Shown: piece by piece, positions 1-7,826 of the stretch
Layout: every line of letters starts with the position of its first letter
How positions within the stretch are numbered: position 1 is the first letter of the stretch
Assembly: GCA_903920975.1 (NCBI GenBank)
Contig: CAIXNZ010000023.1
Location: 1 to 52,105 of the forward strand
Direction: 5' to 3'
Origin: Candidatus Falkowiibacteriota bacterium
Lineage (GTDB): Bacteria > Patescibacteriota > Patescibacteriia > CAIXNZ01
Length of the DNA: 52,105 nt
Translations under genes and position numbers: made by a program
Notes under the pieces: model-generated
What the model saw: only the letters and a program-made list of their open reading frames with translations
What the model was told of the DNA's origin: nothing
The model's database searches: none

Positions 1-30
1 GAGAGTGAGCAAAAACAGGAGAAAAAATAA
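1..30 (+). CDS. 3' end of an upstream CDS, probably ribosomal protein S5
   Basis: The first 30 bases read in frame 1 as a charged tail (ESEQKQEKK) ending in TAA, 22 nt before rplO. In spc operons the gene before rplO is rpmD or rpsE. CPR bacteria lack L30 (rpmD), so rpsE is the likely owner. This is an inference from gene order; the ten codons carry no diagnostic motif. Confidence 0.45.
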   Translation, partial: ESEQKQEKK

Positions 31-52
31 TCTTAATTATAATTAATATTAT

Positions 53-538
53 ATGGCTTTAAAATTATACAATTTAAGACCGGCACGCGGAGCGAAAAAA
101 AATAAAAAGAGGATTGGACGCGGTGATTCGTCTGGTCATGGCAGCTATTCTACTCGCGGACAAAAAGGCCAGAGATCTAGAAGCGGTGGCCGTGGTGGTT
201 TGAAATTGAAAGGTTTGAAATCGGGTATCCAAAGTATTCCCAAATTAGGCGGTTTTAAAAGCTTAAAGCCAAAATTAGCCATTGTTAATTTGGATATTTT
301 GGCCAAAAATTATAGAAACGGCGATTTTGTTGATGCTTCAAGTTTATGGCAAAAGGGTTTATCTGATTCAAAATATGGTGTTAAAATATTGGGTAATGGT
401 ACAATTGATAAGAAGCTTACTATTGCCGGTTTAAAGATTTCTCAGTCCGCTGCCACAGCCATAGTCAAGGCTGGGGGTAAAGTAATTTTGCCAAAGAAAA
501 AAGAAGAAATTAAAAAAGAAACAGCCCAAAAGGCATAA
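53..538 (+). CDS. rplO: Large-subunit ribosomal protein L15
   Basis: 161 aa protein of the large ribosomal subunit, where it binds 23S rRNA and helps late assembly. The N-terminus carries the L15 pattern: RPARGAKKNKKRIGRG at about residues 9-24, then a Gly/Arg-rich stretch (RGQKGQRSRSGGRGG, about 35-49). A globular C-terminal domain follows, ending in a Lys/Glu-rich tail. Length is slightly above the usual 145-150 aa because of that tail. It lies 3 nt upstream of secY, the conserved spc-operon order, so the two are almost certainly co-transcribed. No SD is evident before the ATG; the upstream 20 nt are AT-rich, as for most housekeeping genes here. Confidence 0.96.
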   Translation: MALKLYNLRPARGAKKNKKRIGRGDSSGHGSYSTRGQKGQRSRSGGRGGLKLKGLKSGIQSIPKLGGFKSLKPKLAIVNLDILAKNYRNGDFVDASSLWQKGLSDSKYGVKILGNGTIDKKLTIAGLKISQSAATAIVKAGGKVILPKKKEEIKKETAQKA

Positions 539-541
539 AAT

Positions 542-1816
542 ATGTTTGATAAAATTATTCAAATTTTTAAAATTAGGGATTTACGCCGTAGCATATTCTT
601 TGTGATAGGAATGCTGATCATTTTTAGAATAGCTGCTCATATTCCTCTGCCGGGTGTGGATTTGGTAAATTTGAAGGAATTTTTTAATTCTAGCCAAATT
701 TTTGGCTTGATTAACGTATTTTCAGGCGGATCTATGCAGAATTTTTCAGTCGTAGCCATGGGCGTTGGTCCTTATATTACTGCTTCAATTATTTTTCAAT
801 TGCTAATAATGATTATACCGAAGCTAGAAATGCTTTCTAAGGAACCGGGCGGTTATCAAAAAATTAATCAATGGACCAGAGTTGTAACCGTGCCCTTGGC
901 TATTTTGCAAGCTTATGGCATGATTTCTATACTTAGCCACCAATCATCTTATAAAATTATTAATTTCACGTCGCCTTTTGATCTTGCCAGTGCGCTTATT
1001 GCAATGATGGCTGGTACAGTGTTTCTTATGTGGATTGGTGAATTAATTTCTGAAAGAAAAATTGGGAATGGCATTTCTCTTATAATTTTCGCCGGTATTA
1101 TTGACAGATTGCCTCAAGTTGTTCAAAAAACTATTGTAGTCTTTGACCCAACACAAATTTTTAATCTCGTTCTTTTTGCAGCGATTGCTTTGATAACAAT
1201 CATCGTGGTTGTAATTATTAATGAAGGTACGCGCAATGTGCCGGTTTCTTATGCGCGTCATATTCGTGGTCATCGCATGTATGGTGGAACTAATACTTAC
1301 TTGCCCTTGCGCGTTAATATGGCTGGCGTAATTCCTATTATTTTTGCAATTTCTCTTATTATTTTTCCGCCGATGATAGCTAATTTCTTTATTAATGCTA
1401 AATCAAAGTTTTTGGTTGATGCCGCCCAATTTGTTATCAGTGTTTTCCAAAATCATTTAGTTTATGGAATTTTATATTTTGTCTTTGTTTTTGGTTTTAC
1501 TTATTTTTATACGGCTGTAATTTTTCATCCGCAACAAATAGCTGATAATTTACAAAAGCAGGGCGGTTTTATTCCGGGAATTAGACCCGGCAAACACACC
1601 GAAGACTATTTAGCTTTTGTTACAAACAGAATAATTTTTGCCGGCGCTTTATTTCTGGGCTTGATTGCAGTTTTGCCATTAATTGTTCAGGAATTTTCTG
1701 GCACCCTTAACTTAGTGATCGGTGGAACCAGTTTGTTAATCGTCGTCAGTGTGGTTATTGAAACAGTAAAACAAATTGAATCGCAATTAACCATGCGCGA
1801 TTACGAAGGTTTATAA
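542..1816 (+). CDS. secY: Preprotein translocase channel subunit SecY
   Basis: 424 aa integral membrane protein forming the Sec channel with SecE and SecG. The sequence shows about ten hydrophobic helices, an N-terminal cytoplasmic amphipathic start (FKIRDLRRSIFFVIG), the plug-region pattern LINVFSGGSMQNFSVVAMGV near residues 57-76, and the cytoplasmic loop GTRNVPVSYARH near 229-240. The conserved stretch QGGFIPGIRPGKHTEDYL lies near 340-357. Length is normal for the family. It follows rplO by 3 nt and closes this part of the spc operon, since a terminator hairpin follows. It would export the signal-peptide proteins found at the right end of the window. Confidence 0.97.
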   Translation: MFDKIIQIFKIRDLRRSIFFVIGMLIIFRIAAHIPLPGVDLVNLKEFFNSSQIFGLINVFSGGSMQNFSVVAMGVGPYITASIIFQLLIMIIPKLEMLSKEPGGYQKINQWTRVVTVPLAILQAYGMISILSHQSSYKIINFTSPFDLASALIAMMAGTVFLMWIGELISERKIGNGISLIIFAGIIDRLPQVVQKTIVVFDPTQIFNLVLFAAIALITIIVVVIINEGTRNVPVSYARHIRGHRMYGGTNTYLPLRVNMAGVIPIIFAISLIIFPPMIANFFINAKSKFLVDAAQFVISVFQNHLVYGILYFVFVFGFTYFYTAVIFHPQQIADNLQKQGGFIPGIRPGKHTEDYLAFVTNRIIFAGALFLGLIAVLPLIVQEFSGTLNLVIGGTSLLIVVSVVIETVKQIESQLTMRDYEGL

Positions 1817-1836
1817 TTTTTATCTTAAAACGACTA

Positions 1837-1845
1837 TGATATAAT
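1837..1845 (+). promoter_or_regulatory. Extended -10 promoter element upstream of adk
   Basis: TGATATAAT gives a perfect -10 hexamer (1840-1845) with a TG extension. No good -35 lies 17 nt upstream. It overlaps the start of the secY terminator hairpin, so transcription for adk-map-ruvX-recO may restart inside it. Confidence 0.4.
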
Positions 1846-1873
1846 AAAAAGGGAATAAATCCCTTTTTATTTT
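1846..1873 (+). terminator. Intrinsic terminator after secY
   Basis: AAAAAGGGA, loop ATAAA, TCCCTTTTT and a further T-rich tract form a short hairpin with a U-run between secY and adk. The GC core is only 3-4 bp, so termination may be partial. Confidence 0.6.
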
Positions 1874-1884
1874 AATTACAAAAT

Positions 1885-2520
1885 ATGAATTTAATTTTAA
1901 TGGGTCCGCAGGGCTCTGGTAAGGGAACACAAGGTGAATTATTAGCAGAGAAATTTAAGCTGCCAACTGTATCTGCTGGCGCACTTTATCGTGATAATAT
2001 TCGGCGTAAAACCAAGTTGGGCAAATTGGCGGAAAAATTTACGACAAAAGGCGTTCTGGGTCCAAACTACCTGACAAACAATATGATGAAAGCTGAATTA
2101 AGTAAGTCCAAATATAATCACGGAGTTATCTTGGATGGTTTTCCTCGCAGTTTAAATCAAGCGAGATTTTTGTCGGGATTAAGAAAAATTGATTTAGCCA
2201 TTTTAATAGACATTAATCAGAAGGAAACTGTGAAGCGTTTGGGCGGTCGGCGCATCTGTTCAACTTGCGGCCAAACTCTTAATCTTTCTTTTGTCAAAGC
2301 GGCGTCTATTTGTAAAAAATGCGGTGGCAAACTGATTAGAAGAGTAGACGATTATCCCAAAGCGATAAAACAAAGATTGGCTGTCTATCGTAAAGAAACC
2401 AAGCCAGTCGTTGACTATTATAGAAAACAGGGTAAACTGATAAAAATCAACGGGCAAAAGCCGGTTAAGATTGTTTTTGCCCGCATCTTAAACGAATTTA
2501 AAAAAAGAGGCATAAAATAA
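1885..2520 (+). CDS. adk: Adenylate kinase (zinc-lid type)
   Basis: 211 aa enzyme for ATP + AMP = 2 ADP. The P-loop GPQGSGKGTQ is at residues 7-16, the AMP-site motif DGFPRS at 84-89 and an Arg-rich catalytic patch GGRR at 120-123. The LID contains two Cys-x2-Cys pairs (Cys125/128 and Cys143/146), the zinc-binding lid found in many Gram-positive and CPR enzymes. Its TAA stop shares one base with the ATG of map (TAATG), implying translational coupling. adk-map after secY is the classical spc-operon extension. Confidence 0.96.
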   Translation: MNLILMGPQGSGKGTQGELLAEKFKLPTVSAGALYRDNIRRKTKLGKLAEKFTTKGVLGPNYLTNNMMKAELSKSKYNHGVILDGFPRSLNQARFLSGLRKIDLAILIDINQKETVKRLGGRRICSTCGQTLNLSFVKAASICKKCGGKLIRRVDDYPKAIKQRLAVYRKETKPVVDYYRKQGKLIKINGQKPVKIVFARILNEFKKRGIK

Positions 2521-3290
2521 TGATAATTTATAAAACGCAAAAAGAAATAGAAATCATGGCTATTGGCGGCAAGATTTTGTCAGAAGTGCTGGCTCAAGTA
2601 GTTGCCAAAGTAAAACCTGGTGTTGGCACAAAGGAATTGGATGGTTTGGCCGAAACCCTGATAAGAAAACGTGATGGTTTTCCGGCTTTTAAAAATTATA
2701 AAAGTGCGCCCGACCAAAGGCCATTTTCTTCAACTTTGTGTACTTCTGTAAATAACGAAGTCGTACATGGCAGCGCCACGCCCGACCGGATTTTAAAAGA
2801 AGGTGATATTATCGGTTTAGATATTGGCATGCAATATCAGGGGTATTTCACAGATATGGCCGTAACCGTGGGCGTAGGCGAAATCAGCAAAGATGCCCAA
2901 AGATTAATTGATATTACTAAAGGTGCGTTAAATCTAGCTATTGCCCAGGTTCGTGAGGGTAATCATTTAAGTGATATTGCAACGGCCATCCAGAAGCATG
3001 CGGAAAAGAATGGTTTTTCAGTGGTCAGAGAGTTAGTTGGTCATGGTGTGGGTAAAGAAGTCCATGAAGAGCCCAATGTGCCAAATTATGTAACCCAAGA
3101 AAGCAAGCAAATACAATTGAAAAAGGGTATGACTATAGCCATAGAGCCCATGATTAATGCCGGTGAATGGCAAGTAAATTTGTTGGATGATGGCTGGACT
3201 TTTGTGACTGAAGACGGCAGTTTATCAGCTCATTTTGAACATACGGTAGCCGTTGATTATAATGGTAATACTAGAATTTTGACTCAATAA
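2520..3290 (+). CDS. map: Methionine aminopeptidase type I
   Basis: 256 aa metalloprotease removing the initiator Met from nascent proteins. The pita-bread fold residues are all visible: substrate His83 (VVHGSATP), metal ligands Asp101 (LDIG), Asp112 (TDMA), His175 (GHGVGKEVHEEP), Glu209 (IEPM) and Glu240 (FEHTVAV). There is no N-terminal SH3-binding or zinc extension, so it is the short bacterial type Ia. The start overlaps the adk stop by one base; ruvX begins 1 nt after the stop. Confidence 0.97.
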   Translation: MIIYKTQKEIEIMAIGGKILSEVLAQVVAKVKPGVGTKELDGLAETLIRKRDGFPAFKNYKSAPDQRPFSSTLCTSVNNEVVHGSATPDRILKEGDIIGLDIGMQYQGYFTDMAVTVGVGEISKDAQRLIDITKGALNLAIAQVREGNHLSDIATAIQKHAEKNGFSVVRELVGHGVGKEVHEEPNVPNYVTQESKQIQLKKGMTIAIEPMINAGEWQVNLLDDGWTFVTEDGSLSAHFEHTVAVDYNGNTRILTQ

Positions 3291-3291
3291 T

Positions 3292-3708
3292 ATGTCTGAA
3301 TTTAAAATTACTCGAGATCAAAAAATTTTAGGTATTGATTATGGCGCCAATAAAATCGGCCTGGCTTTGGCTGATTTACAAACCAAGATTGCCACGCCAT
3401 ATAAAATTTTAATTAAAGAAAAAGATCCGATTGCCAAAATTAAAGAGATTTGTCAGCAAGAAAATATCGAAAAAATAATCGTAGGTCTGCCAATTGGTTT
3501 AAGGGGCGTTAATTCCGAACAATACAAAAAAGTTGCGGATTTTATTATTAAATTAAAACAAGAAATAAAATTAGAAATTATTGAACAAGATGAAAAAATG
3601 ACCAGCATTTACGCGCAGAAATTAATGAGGGAAACGAAAACAAGAAAACCAGATGATGCTGTGGCGGCGATGCTGATTTTGCAAAGTTATTTAGACGAAA
3701 AATTATAA
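3292..3708 (+). CDS. ruvX: RuvX/YqgF-family RNase H-fold nuclease
   Basis: 138 aa, the usual length of the YqgF family (putative Holliday junction resolvase; in several bacteria implicated in 16S rRNA 5'-end maturation). The RNase H-fold acidic residues appear in ILGIDYGANKIGLAL (near residues 12-26), in IIEQDEKMTS (about 97-106) and in KPDDAVAAMLIL (about 119-130). The central VGLPIGLRG matches the family pattern. It sits in a tight run map-ruvX-recO with 1-2 nt gaps, so it is co-transcribed with recO. Confidence 0.93.
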   Translation: MSEFKITRDQKILGIDYGANKIGLALADLQTKIATPYKILIKEKDPIAKIKEICQQENIEKIIVGLPIGLRGVNSEQYKKVADFIIKLKQEIKLEIIEQDEKMTSIYAQKLMRETKTRKPDDAVAAMLILQSYLDEKL

Positions 3709-3710
3709 TT

Positions 3711-4496
3711 ATGGCGCAAACCTTTACGACAACCGGTTTAATACTAAAGCGTAGAGACTATCAGGAAAATGATAGGCTTTTTTATGTTTACACTAGGGAG
3801 CACGGCAAAATTGAACTGGTGGCCAAAGGTACGAAAAAAATTACCAGTAAATTAAACGCATATTTGGAGCCATTTTATTTGGTCAATCTAATGATCGCCA
3901 AGGGAAAATTTTTTGATAAATTAGCCAATGCCAACGTAATCAAGAATTATGAAAATTTGAGAAATGACAAAGACTTGGTTGGTTTTTTTATCATTAATTA
4001 TTTAACAGAGATTATCGATGCATTAATCGTCGGCCAAACTCCTCAAAATAAAAAATATGACTTACTTTTAGAATTGCTAGATATTTTGAATGAGCAAATT
4101 AAAAAGGACATACCGCATAAAAAAGAATTTTTATTAATGTTAACAAATATTTACGCCTTAAAGCTTCTTAATTTTCTTGGTTATCGTCCAGAAATTCAAA
4201 GATGCTTGATTTGTCATAAGGCGATTTTACTGACTAAAAATATTTTTGATTTTTCACGGGGCGGTGTAATATGCGAAGATTGTAAAAAAGTTTGTTTGAT
4301 TGAAGATTATATAAAAGTCTCTGATAGCGTTATCAAACTGTTACAATTAGCCGAGATAAATGATTTAAAATATTTTCTGGACATGGAAGCCAATCTGCCA
4401 GAAACTGATGAATATAATAAAGTTATACAGCGGTTACTGCTGGTCAATATGGAAAAACCAATAAAAAGCCAGGAATTTTACAAGATTGCCTCTTGA
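3711..4496 (+). CDS. recO: DNA repair protein RecO
   Basis: 261 aa mediator that, with RecR, loads RecA on SSB-coated DNA. The N-terminal OB-fold pattern TTGLILKRRDYQENDRL (residues 6-22) followed by TREHGKIELVAKG is diagnostic. The C-terminal half has a zinc-finger-like set, CLICHK and CEDCKKVC. Length is typical. The gene ends with TGA inside the loop of a strong terminator hairpin, which also contains the -35 box of pyrB. TGA here acts as a real stop, supporting the standard bacterial code. Confidence 0.93.
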   Translation: MAQTFTTTGLILKRRDYQENDRLFYVYTREHGKIELVAKGTKKITSKLNAYLEPFYLVNLMIAKGKFFDKLANANVIKNYENLRNDKDLVGFFIINYLTEIIDALIVGQTPQNKKYDLLLELLDILNEQIKKDIPHKKEFLLMLTNIYALKLLNFLGYRPEIQRCLICHKAILLTKNIFDFSRGGVICEDCKKVCLIEDYIKVSDSVIKLLQLAEINDLKYFLDMEANLPETDEYNKVIQRLLLVNMEKPIKSQEFYKIAS

Positions 4497-4513
4497 CGCG
4501 AGGCAATCTTTTT
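4484..4513 (+). terminator. Intrinsic terminator overlapping the recO stop codon
   Basis: GATTGCCTC (4484-4492) pairs perfectly with GAGGCAATC (4500-4508), followed by T5. The recO stop codon lies in and beside the loop. The loop also supplies the TTGACG -35 of the pyrB promoter. Confidence 0.85.
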
Positions 4514-4521
4514 GATAAGGT
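4493..4521 (+). promoter_or_regulatory. Promoter of pyrB
   Basis: TTGACG (4493-4498), 17-bp spacer, TAAGGT (4516-4521) with a TGA extension directly before it. The same architecture recurs before pyrC, pyrK and other genes. A 29-nt stretch starting at the -10 (4514-4542) is repeated with one mismatch before pyrC. Confidence 0.75.
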
Positions 4522-4554
4522 CAAGCAAATAGAACTTTAAAAAGGAGGTATCTA

Positions 4555-5550
4555 ATGTTAGAAAAATTTTGGGGAGAACATGATGGCGTAGATTTTCCGC
4601 ATGTTGTTTTGGCTCAGCAATTTAGTAGGGAACAGTTGGAAAAGATTTTTATCCTGACAAGTATTTTAAAAAAAGAGATTGGCAATGGCAAAATGGTTGA
4701 GTGGCTTTATGGCCATATTGTCTTGACGCTTTTTTACGAACCGTCAACACGTACGCGTCTCTCGCATGAAACTGCGGCTCTGCGCTTGGGAGCTCGGGTT
4801 ATCTCCAGTGAAAACGCAGCAGAATTCTCATCAGCAATTAAGGGTGAGACGCTGGAAGACACGATTAAAATCGTTTCAGCAATGGCAGATCTTGTGGTGA
4901 TGCGCCATAAGGCAACTGGCTCAGCTCAAAAGGCAGCTTCGGTTAATGCTTCGCCAATTATTAACGGCGGTGATGGTCTGGGTCAGCATCCCACCCAAGC
5001 GCTTCTTGATGTATTTACCATTAATGAGCACTTTGGCAATGTCGATGGCTTGAAGGTTGCTATGGTTGGCGATCTTAAGCGCGGTCGGACCGTGCGTTCC
5101 TTGACCTACATGTTGTCGAAATTTAAGGGAGTGGAAATTTATTTTGTGGCGCCAAAAATCGCCCAGATGGGCGAAGATATCAAGAGGCATCTTGATGAAA
5201 ATAAAATCTGGTGGGGTGAGGAGGAAGAATTTCAAGAAGTCGCTTTAGAGGCCGATGTGATTTATATGACCAGATATCAGCTGGAAAGAGCAGTATCAGA
5301 GGAGGAAAGGCGCGAGCTGGAGGAAGTCAGTAAATCGCATATCATGAACCGCAATGTGGCCAATGATATGCCCGAGACTTCTATAATTATGCATCCGCTA
5401 CCGCGCGTGGAAGAAATTCGTTGGAGCGTAGACCAAAATCCGCGCGCCAAATATTTTGAGCAAGCGGCTAATGGTATATACATCCGCATGGCGTTGCTGC
5501 TCATGATCTTGAATCCTAGTAAGGCAGTTGAACTTTTGAATTCTAATTAA
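4555..5550 (+). CDS. pyrB: Aspartate carbamoyltransferase catalytic subunit
   Basis: 331 aa enzyme making N-carbamoyl-aspartate from carbamoyl phosphate and aspartate, the first committed pyrimidine step. The carbamoyl-phosphate loop FYEPSTRTRLSHE has STRTR at residues 64-68; the second-domain motif GQHPTQALLD lies near 145. The C-terminal HPLPR motif is at about 281-285. ATG 4555 is preceded by a strong SD (AAAAGGAGG). No pyrI regulatory gene is present. Synthesis of carbamoyl phosphate (carAB) is not in the window. The gene is a single cistron between its own promoter and terminator. Confidence 0.95.
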   Translation: MLEKFWGEHDGVDFPHVVLAQQFSREQLEKIFILTSILKKEIGNGKMVEWLYGHIVLTLFYEPSTRTRLSHETAALRLGARVISSENAAEFSSAIKGETLEDTIKIVSAMADLVVMRHKATGSAQKAASVNASPIINGGDGLGQHPTQALLDVFTINEHFGNVDGLKVAMVGDLKRGRTVRSLTYMLSKFKGVEIYFVAPKIAQMGEDIKRHLDENKIWWGEEEEFQEVALEADVIYMTRYQLERAVSEEERRELEEVSKSHIMNRNVANDMPETSIIMHPLPRVEEIRWSVDQNPRAKYFEQAANGIYIRMALLLMILNPSKAVELLNSN

Positions 5551-5557
5551 AATAGCA

Positions 5558-5588
5558 AACCCCGAGCTTATATAGTTCGGGGTTTTTT
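5558..5588 (+). terminator. Intrinsic terminator after pyrB
   Basis: AACCCCGA (5558-5565) pairs with TTCGGGGTT (5576-5584), followed by a T-run. It separates pyrB from the pyrC promoter, so the two genes are independent transcription units. Confidence 0.9.
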
Positions 5589-5590
5589 CA

Positions 5591-5619
5591 TTGACAATCA
5601 TGATTTTTTATGATAAGGT
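5591..5619 (+). promoter_or_regulatory. Promoter of pyrC
   Basis: TTGACA (5591-5596), 17-bp spacer, TAAGGT (5614-5619) with TGA extension. The downstream leader (5612-5640) is a near copy of the pyrB leader (4514-4542), one mismatch in 29 nt. Confidence 0.78.
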
Positions 5620-5658
5620 CAAGCAAATTGAACTTTAAAAATAAAAAGGAGGTTATGA

Positions 5659-6906
5659 ATGCCAAAATATTTACTGAAAAGCGGGAGAATTATAGATCCA
5701 GCTACTGACACTGATTTTTTTGGCGATGTTTTTATTGCTCATGGTCTAGTCCAAAAAATCGGGTTTAATTTTAATCCTGAGCAAGGCACTGAAATAATTG
5801 ATTGCACTGGCAAACTGATTACACCCGGTTTAATTGACATGCATGTGCATTTTCGCACGCCTGGCCAAAACCACAAAGAAATTCTTGAATCAGGCAGTTT
5901 GGCGGCACTGGCTGGCGGTTTTACCACTGTTGTGGCCATGGCCAACACCAGCCCGGCAATTGATTCGGCAGAAAAATTGCGTAACATTCTGCTGCTCGCA
6001 GAAAATAAGGCCTTTTGTCATTATTATCAGGTTGGGGCGGCAACCCTTGATTTAGCCGGAGAAGTGATCACTGATATCCCGGCTTTAAAAAGAGCAGGAG
6101 CCATTGCCATTAGTGATGATGGCAAAGCCATTCAGGAAGAAGCCATTTTAGGAGAAGTTTTGAAGCGTTGCAAAAATGAGCAGATTCCATTTTTGGTCCA
6201 CTGCGAGGCCGATGGCTATAATCCCGACTCAGTTTATCCCGAATATGCATATTTAGAAATTGTTTTGTCACTTGCTCAAAAATTAAAGGCACCGCTCCAT
6301 ATTCAGCATGTGAGTTGCGCTCGCTCACTGTCGTTGATTCGTCAGGCAAAAGATTGCGGCGTAGAGGTGACCTGTGAAACAGCACCGCATTATTTTTCCT
6401 TAGTCTCGGAATATGTGAAAAAAATCGGGACCAATGCCAAAATGAATCCGCCGCTTCGTACTGATAGTGACCGTACAATGGTTATTAGTCGTTTGAGTGA
6501 TAAACCCGCGACCATAGAAGTAATTGCCACTGACCATGCTCCGCATGCCAAAGCTGAAAAAGAAATTGATTTTGACAAAGCACCTAACGGCATCATTGGC
6601 TTGGAAACAGCCGTGCCTGTTTGTTTTTCCTACTTGAACAATAATCTTTTAGTACCTGATATCATTGCTAAGCTGACAATCAATCCGGCAAAAATTTTGG
6701 GTCTAAAAAATCAAGGAAGATTGGTCGAAGGATTGCCAGCTGACATTACGGTTATAGATCCTAAGCTGGAAAAGGTTGTTGAGGCTGATAAGTTTTACAG
6801 CCTGTCGCGCAATTGTCCCTGGAATGGTCATACTTTGACCAGTTGGCCGGTTATGACCATATTTAACGGCAAAATCGCCATGAAAGATGGAAAAATTTTG
6901 CTATAA
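5659..6906 (+). CDS. pyrC: Dihydroorotase
   Basis: 415 aa amidohydrolase cyclising carbamoyl-aspartate to dihydroorotate. Metal ligands are visible: the HxH motif in MHVHFRTPG (His62, His64), HCEAD, HIQHVS and TDHAPH, followed by the class signature APNGIIGLET. The length and the KSGRIIDPATDTD N-terminus fit the type I (Bacillus/Aquifex-like) dihydroorotase rather than the shorter E. coli type. SD AAAAAGGAGG lies before ATG 5659; an out-of-frame ATG at 5655 overlaps it. It is a single cistron bounded by terminators. Confidence 0.95.
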   Translation: MPKYLLKSGRIIDPATDTDFFGDVFIAHGLVQKIGFNFNPEQGTEIIDCTGKLITPGLIDMHVHFRTPGQNHKEILESGSLAALAGGFTTVVAMANTSPAIDSAEKLRNILLLAENKAFCHYYQVGAATLDLAGEVITDIPALKRAGAIAISDDGKAIQEEAILGEVLKRCKNEQIPFLVHCEADGYNPDSVYPEYAYLEIVLSLAQKLKAPLHIQHVSCARSLSLIRQAKDCGVEVTCETAPHYFSLVSEYVKKIGTNAKMNPPLRTDSDRTMVISRLSDKPATIEVIATDHAPHAKAEKEIDFDKAPNGIIGLETAVPVCFSYLNNNLLVPDIIAKLTINPAKILGLKNQGRLVEGLPADITVIDPKLEKVVEADKFYSLSRNCPWNGHTLTSWPVMTIFNGKIAMKDGKILL

Positions 6907-6910
6907 TAAC

Positions 6911-6946
6911 AAGCCCCGTTTAAGAGTTTTAAGCGGGGCTTTTTTA
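6911..6946 (+). terminator. Intrinsic terminator after pyrC
   Basis: AAGCCCCG and CGGGGCTT form an 8-bp GC-rich stem, with the interior (TTTAAGAGTTTTAAG) partly pairing, followed by T6. Confidence 0.9.
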
Positions 6947-6947
6947 A

Positions 6948-6976
6948 TTGACTTTTTAGGCTAATTTTGATAAGGT
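6948..6976 (+). promoter_or_regulatory. Promoter of the pyrKDFE operon
   Basis: TTGACT (6948-6953), 17-bp spacer, TAAGGT (6971-6976) with TGA extension: same layout as for pyrB and pyrC. The leader beyond the -10 differs from the pyrB/pyrC leader. Confidence 0.72.
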
Positions 6977-7022
6977 TTTACCACATTTGGACATTGAAAA
7001 AATAAAAATAAAAGGAGGAAAA

Positions 7023-7826
7023 ATGGAAGAAGCTAAGATCAATGTTTTAACTGCAGAAATTGTGAAAAATGAACAAATTACCAAGGATACATGGCAGATG
7101 ACATTGGACCCGGGATTTGATTTTGATGTTACGAATATCTCGCCAGGTCAATTTGTTTGCCTGCAACCTTTAGCATCCGATTCGGTAATGGCGAGACCTT
7201 TCAGTGTTTCCATGATCAGCACGTTTAATTGTACATTTGATATTCTTTACAGAACCGTCGGCAAAAATACTTTGCAGATGAGGCAACTGGTCAAGGGGCA
7301 GAGCATTAAATTCTGGGGACCTTTGGGCAATAGCGAAATTATCGATCCCAGTCCTTATGAAGAGGTTTGGTTAATTGGCGGCGGCATCGGAATAGCGCCG
7401 CTTCTTTTCTTCGAAAAAGTCATTACAGAATATCAGGATCATCGGGCCAGAGTATTTTATGGAGGCAAAGATATAAATGAAATGATGAATTTGGACCTTA
7501 TCACACCCGAACCAGTCGAAATCGCTACTGAAGATGGAACCCTCGGCTTTAAAGGTTTTATCACTGATTTATTTTCCGAAAGAATAATCATGAGGCTCGG
7601 AAAAATTCTGGTCATTACCTGTGGACCAAGTCCCATGATGAAGAAGGTGGCTGAAATTTGCGAGCAAAATAATGTTGATTGTTATGTGATCTTGGAAAAA
7701 ATTATGGCCTGTGGCATCTGTGTTTGTCTTGGCTGTTCGATTAAAACAACCCAGGGCATGAAAAGAATCTGCCACGATGGCCCGATATTTAATGCAAAGG
7801 AGGTGATCTGGAATGAACTCGGTTGA
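7023..7826 (+). CDS. pyrK: Dihydroorotate dehydrogenase electron-transfer subunit
   Basis: 267 aa FAD / 2Fe-2S protein passing electrons from PyrD to NAD+ in class 1B dihydroorotate dehydrogenase. N-terminal flavin-binding barrel with ARPFSVSM, NAD domain with GGGIGIAPLLFF, and a C-terminal Fe-S ligand set in CGICVCLGCS plus a later Cys (RICHDGP). An in-frame ATG at 6987 exists, but ATG 7023 sits right after AAAAGGAGGAAAA, so the downstream start is preferred. The 3' end overlaps pyrD by 14 nt, and the pyrD SD lies inside pyrK, indicating coupled translation of the two subunits. Confidence 0.93.
   Translation: MEEAKINVLTAEIVKNEQITKDTWQMTLDPGFDFDVTNISPGQFVCLQPLASDSVMARPFSVSMISTFNCTFDILYRTVGKNTLQMRQLVKGQSIKFWGPLGNSEIIDPSPYEEVWLIGGGIGIAPLLFFEKVITEYQDHRARVFYGGKDINEMMNLDLITPEPVEIATEDGTLGFKGFITDLFSERIIMRLGKILVITCGPSPMMKKVAEICEQNNVDCYVILEKIMACGICVCLGCSIKTTQGMKRICHDGPIFNAKEVIWNELG

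Noticed and set aside
4500..7022. PyrR-type attenuators in pyr leaders
   Set aside because: Leaders are too short and lack the PyrR-binding loop; only promoters and terminators are visible.
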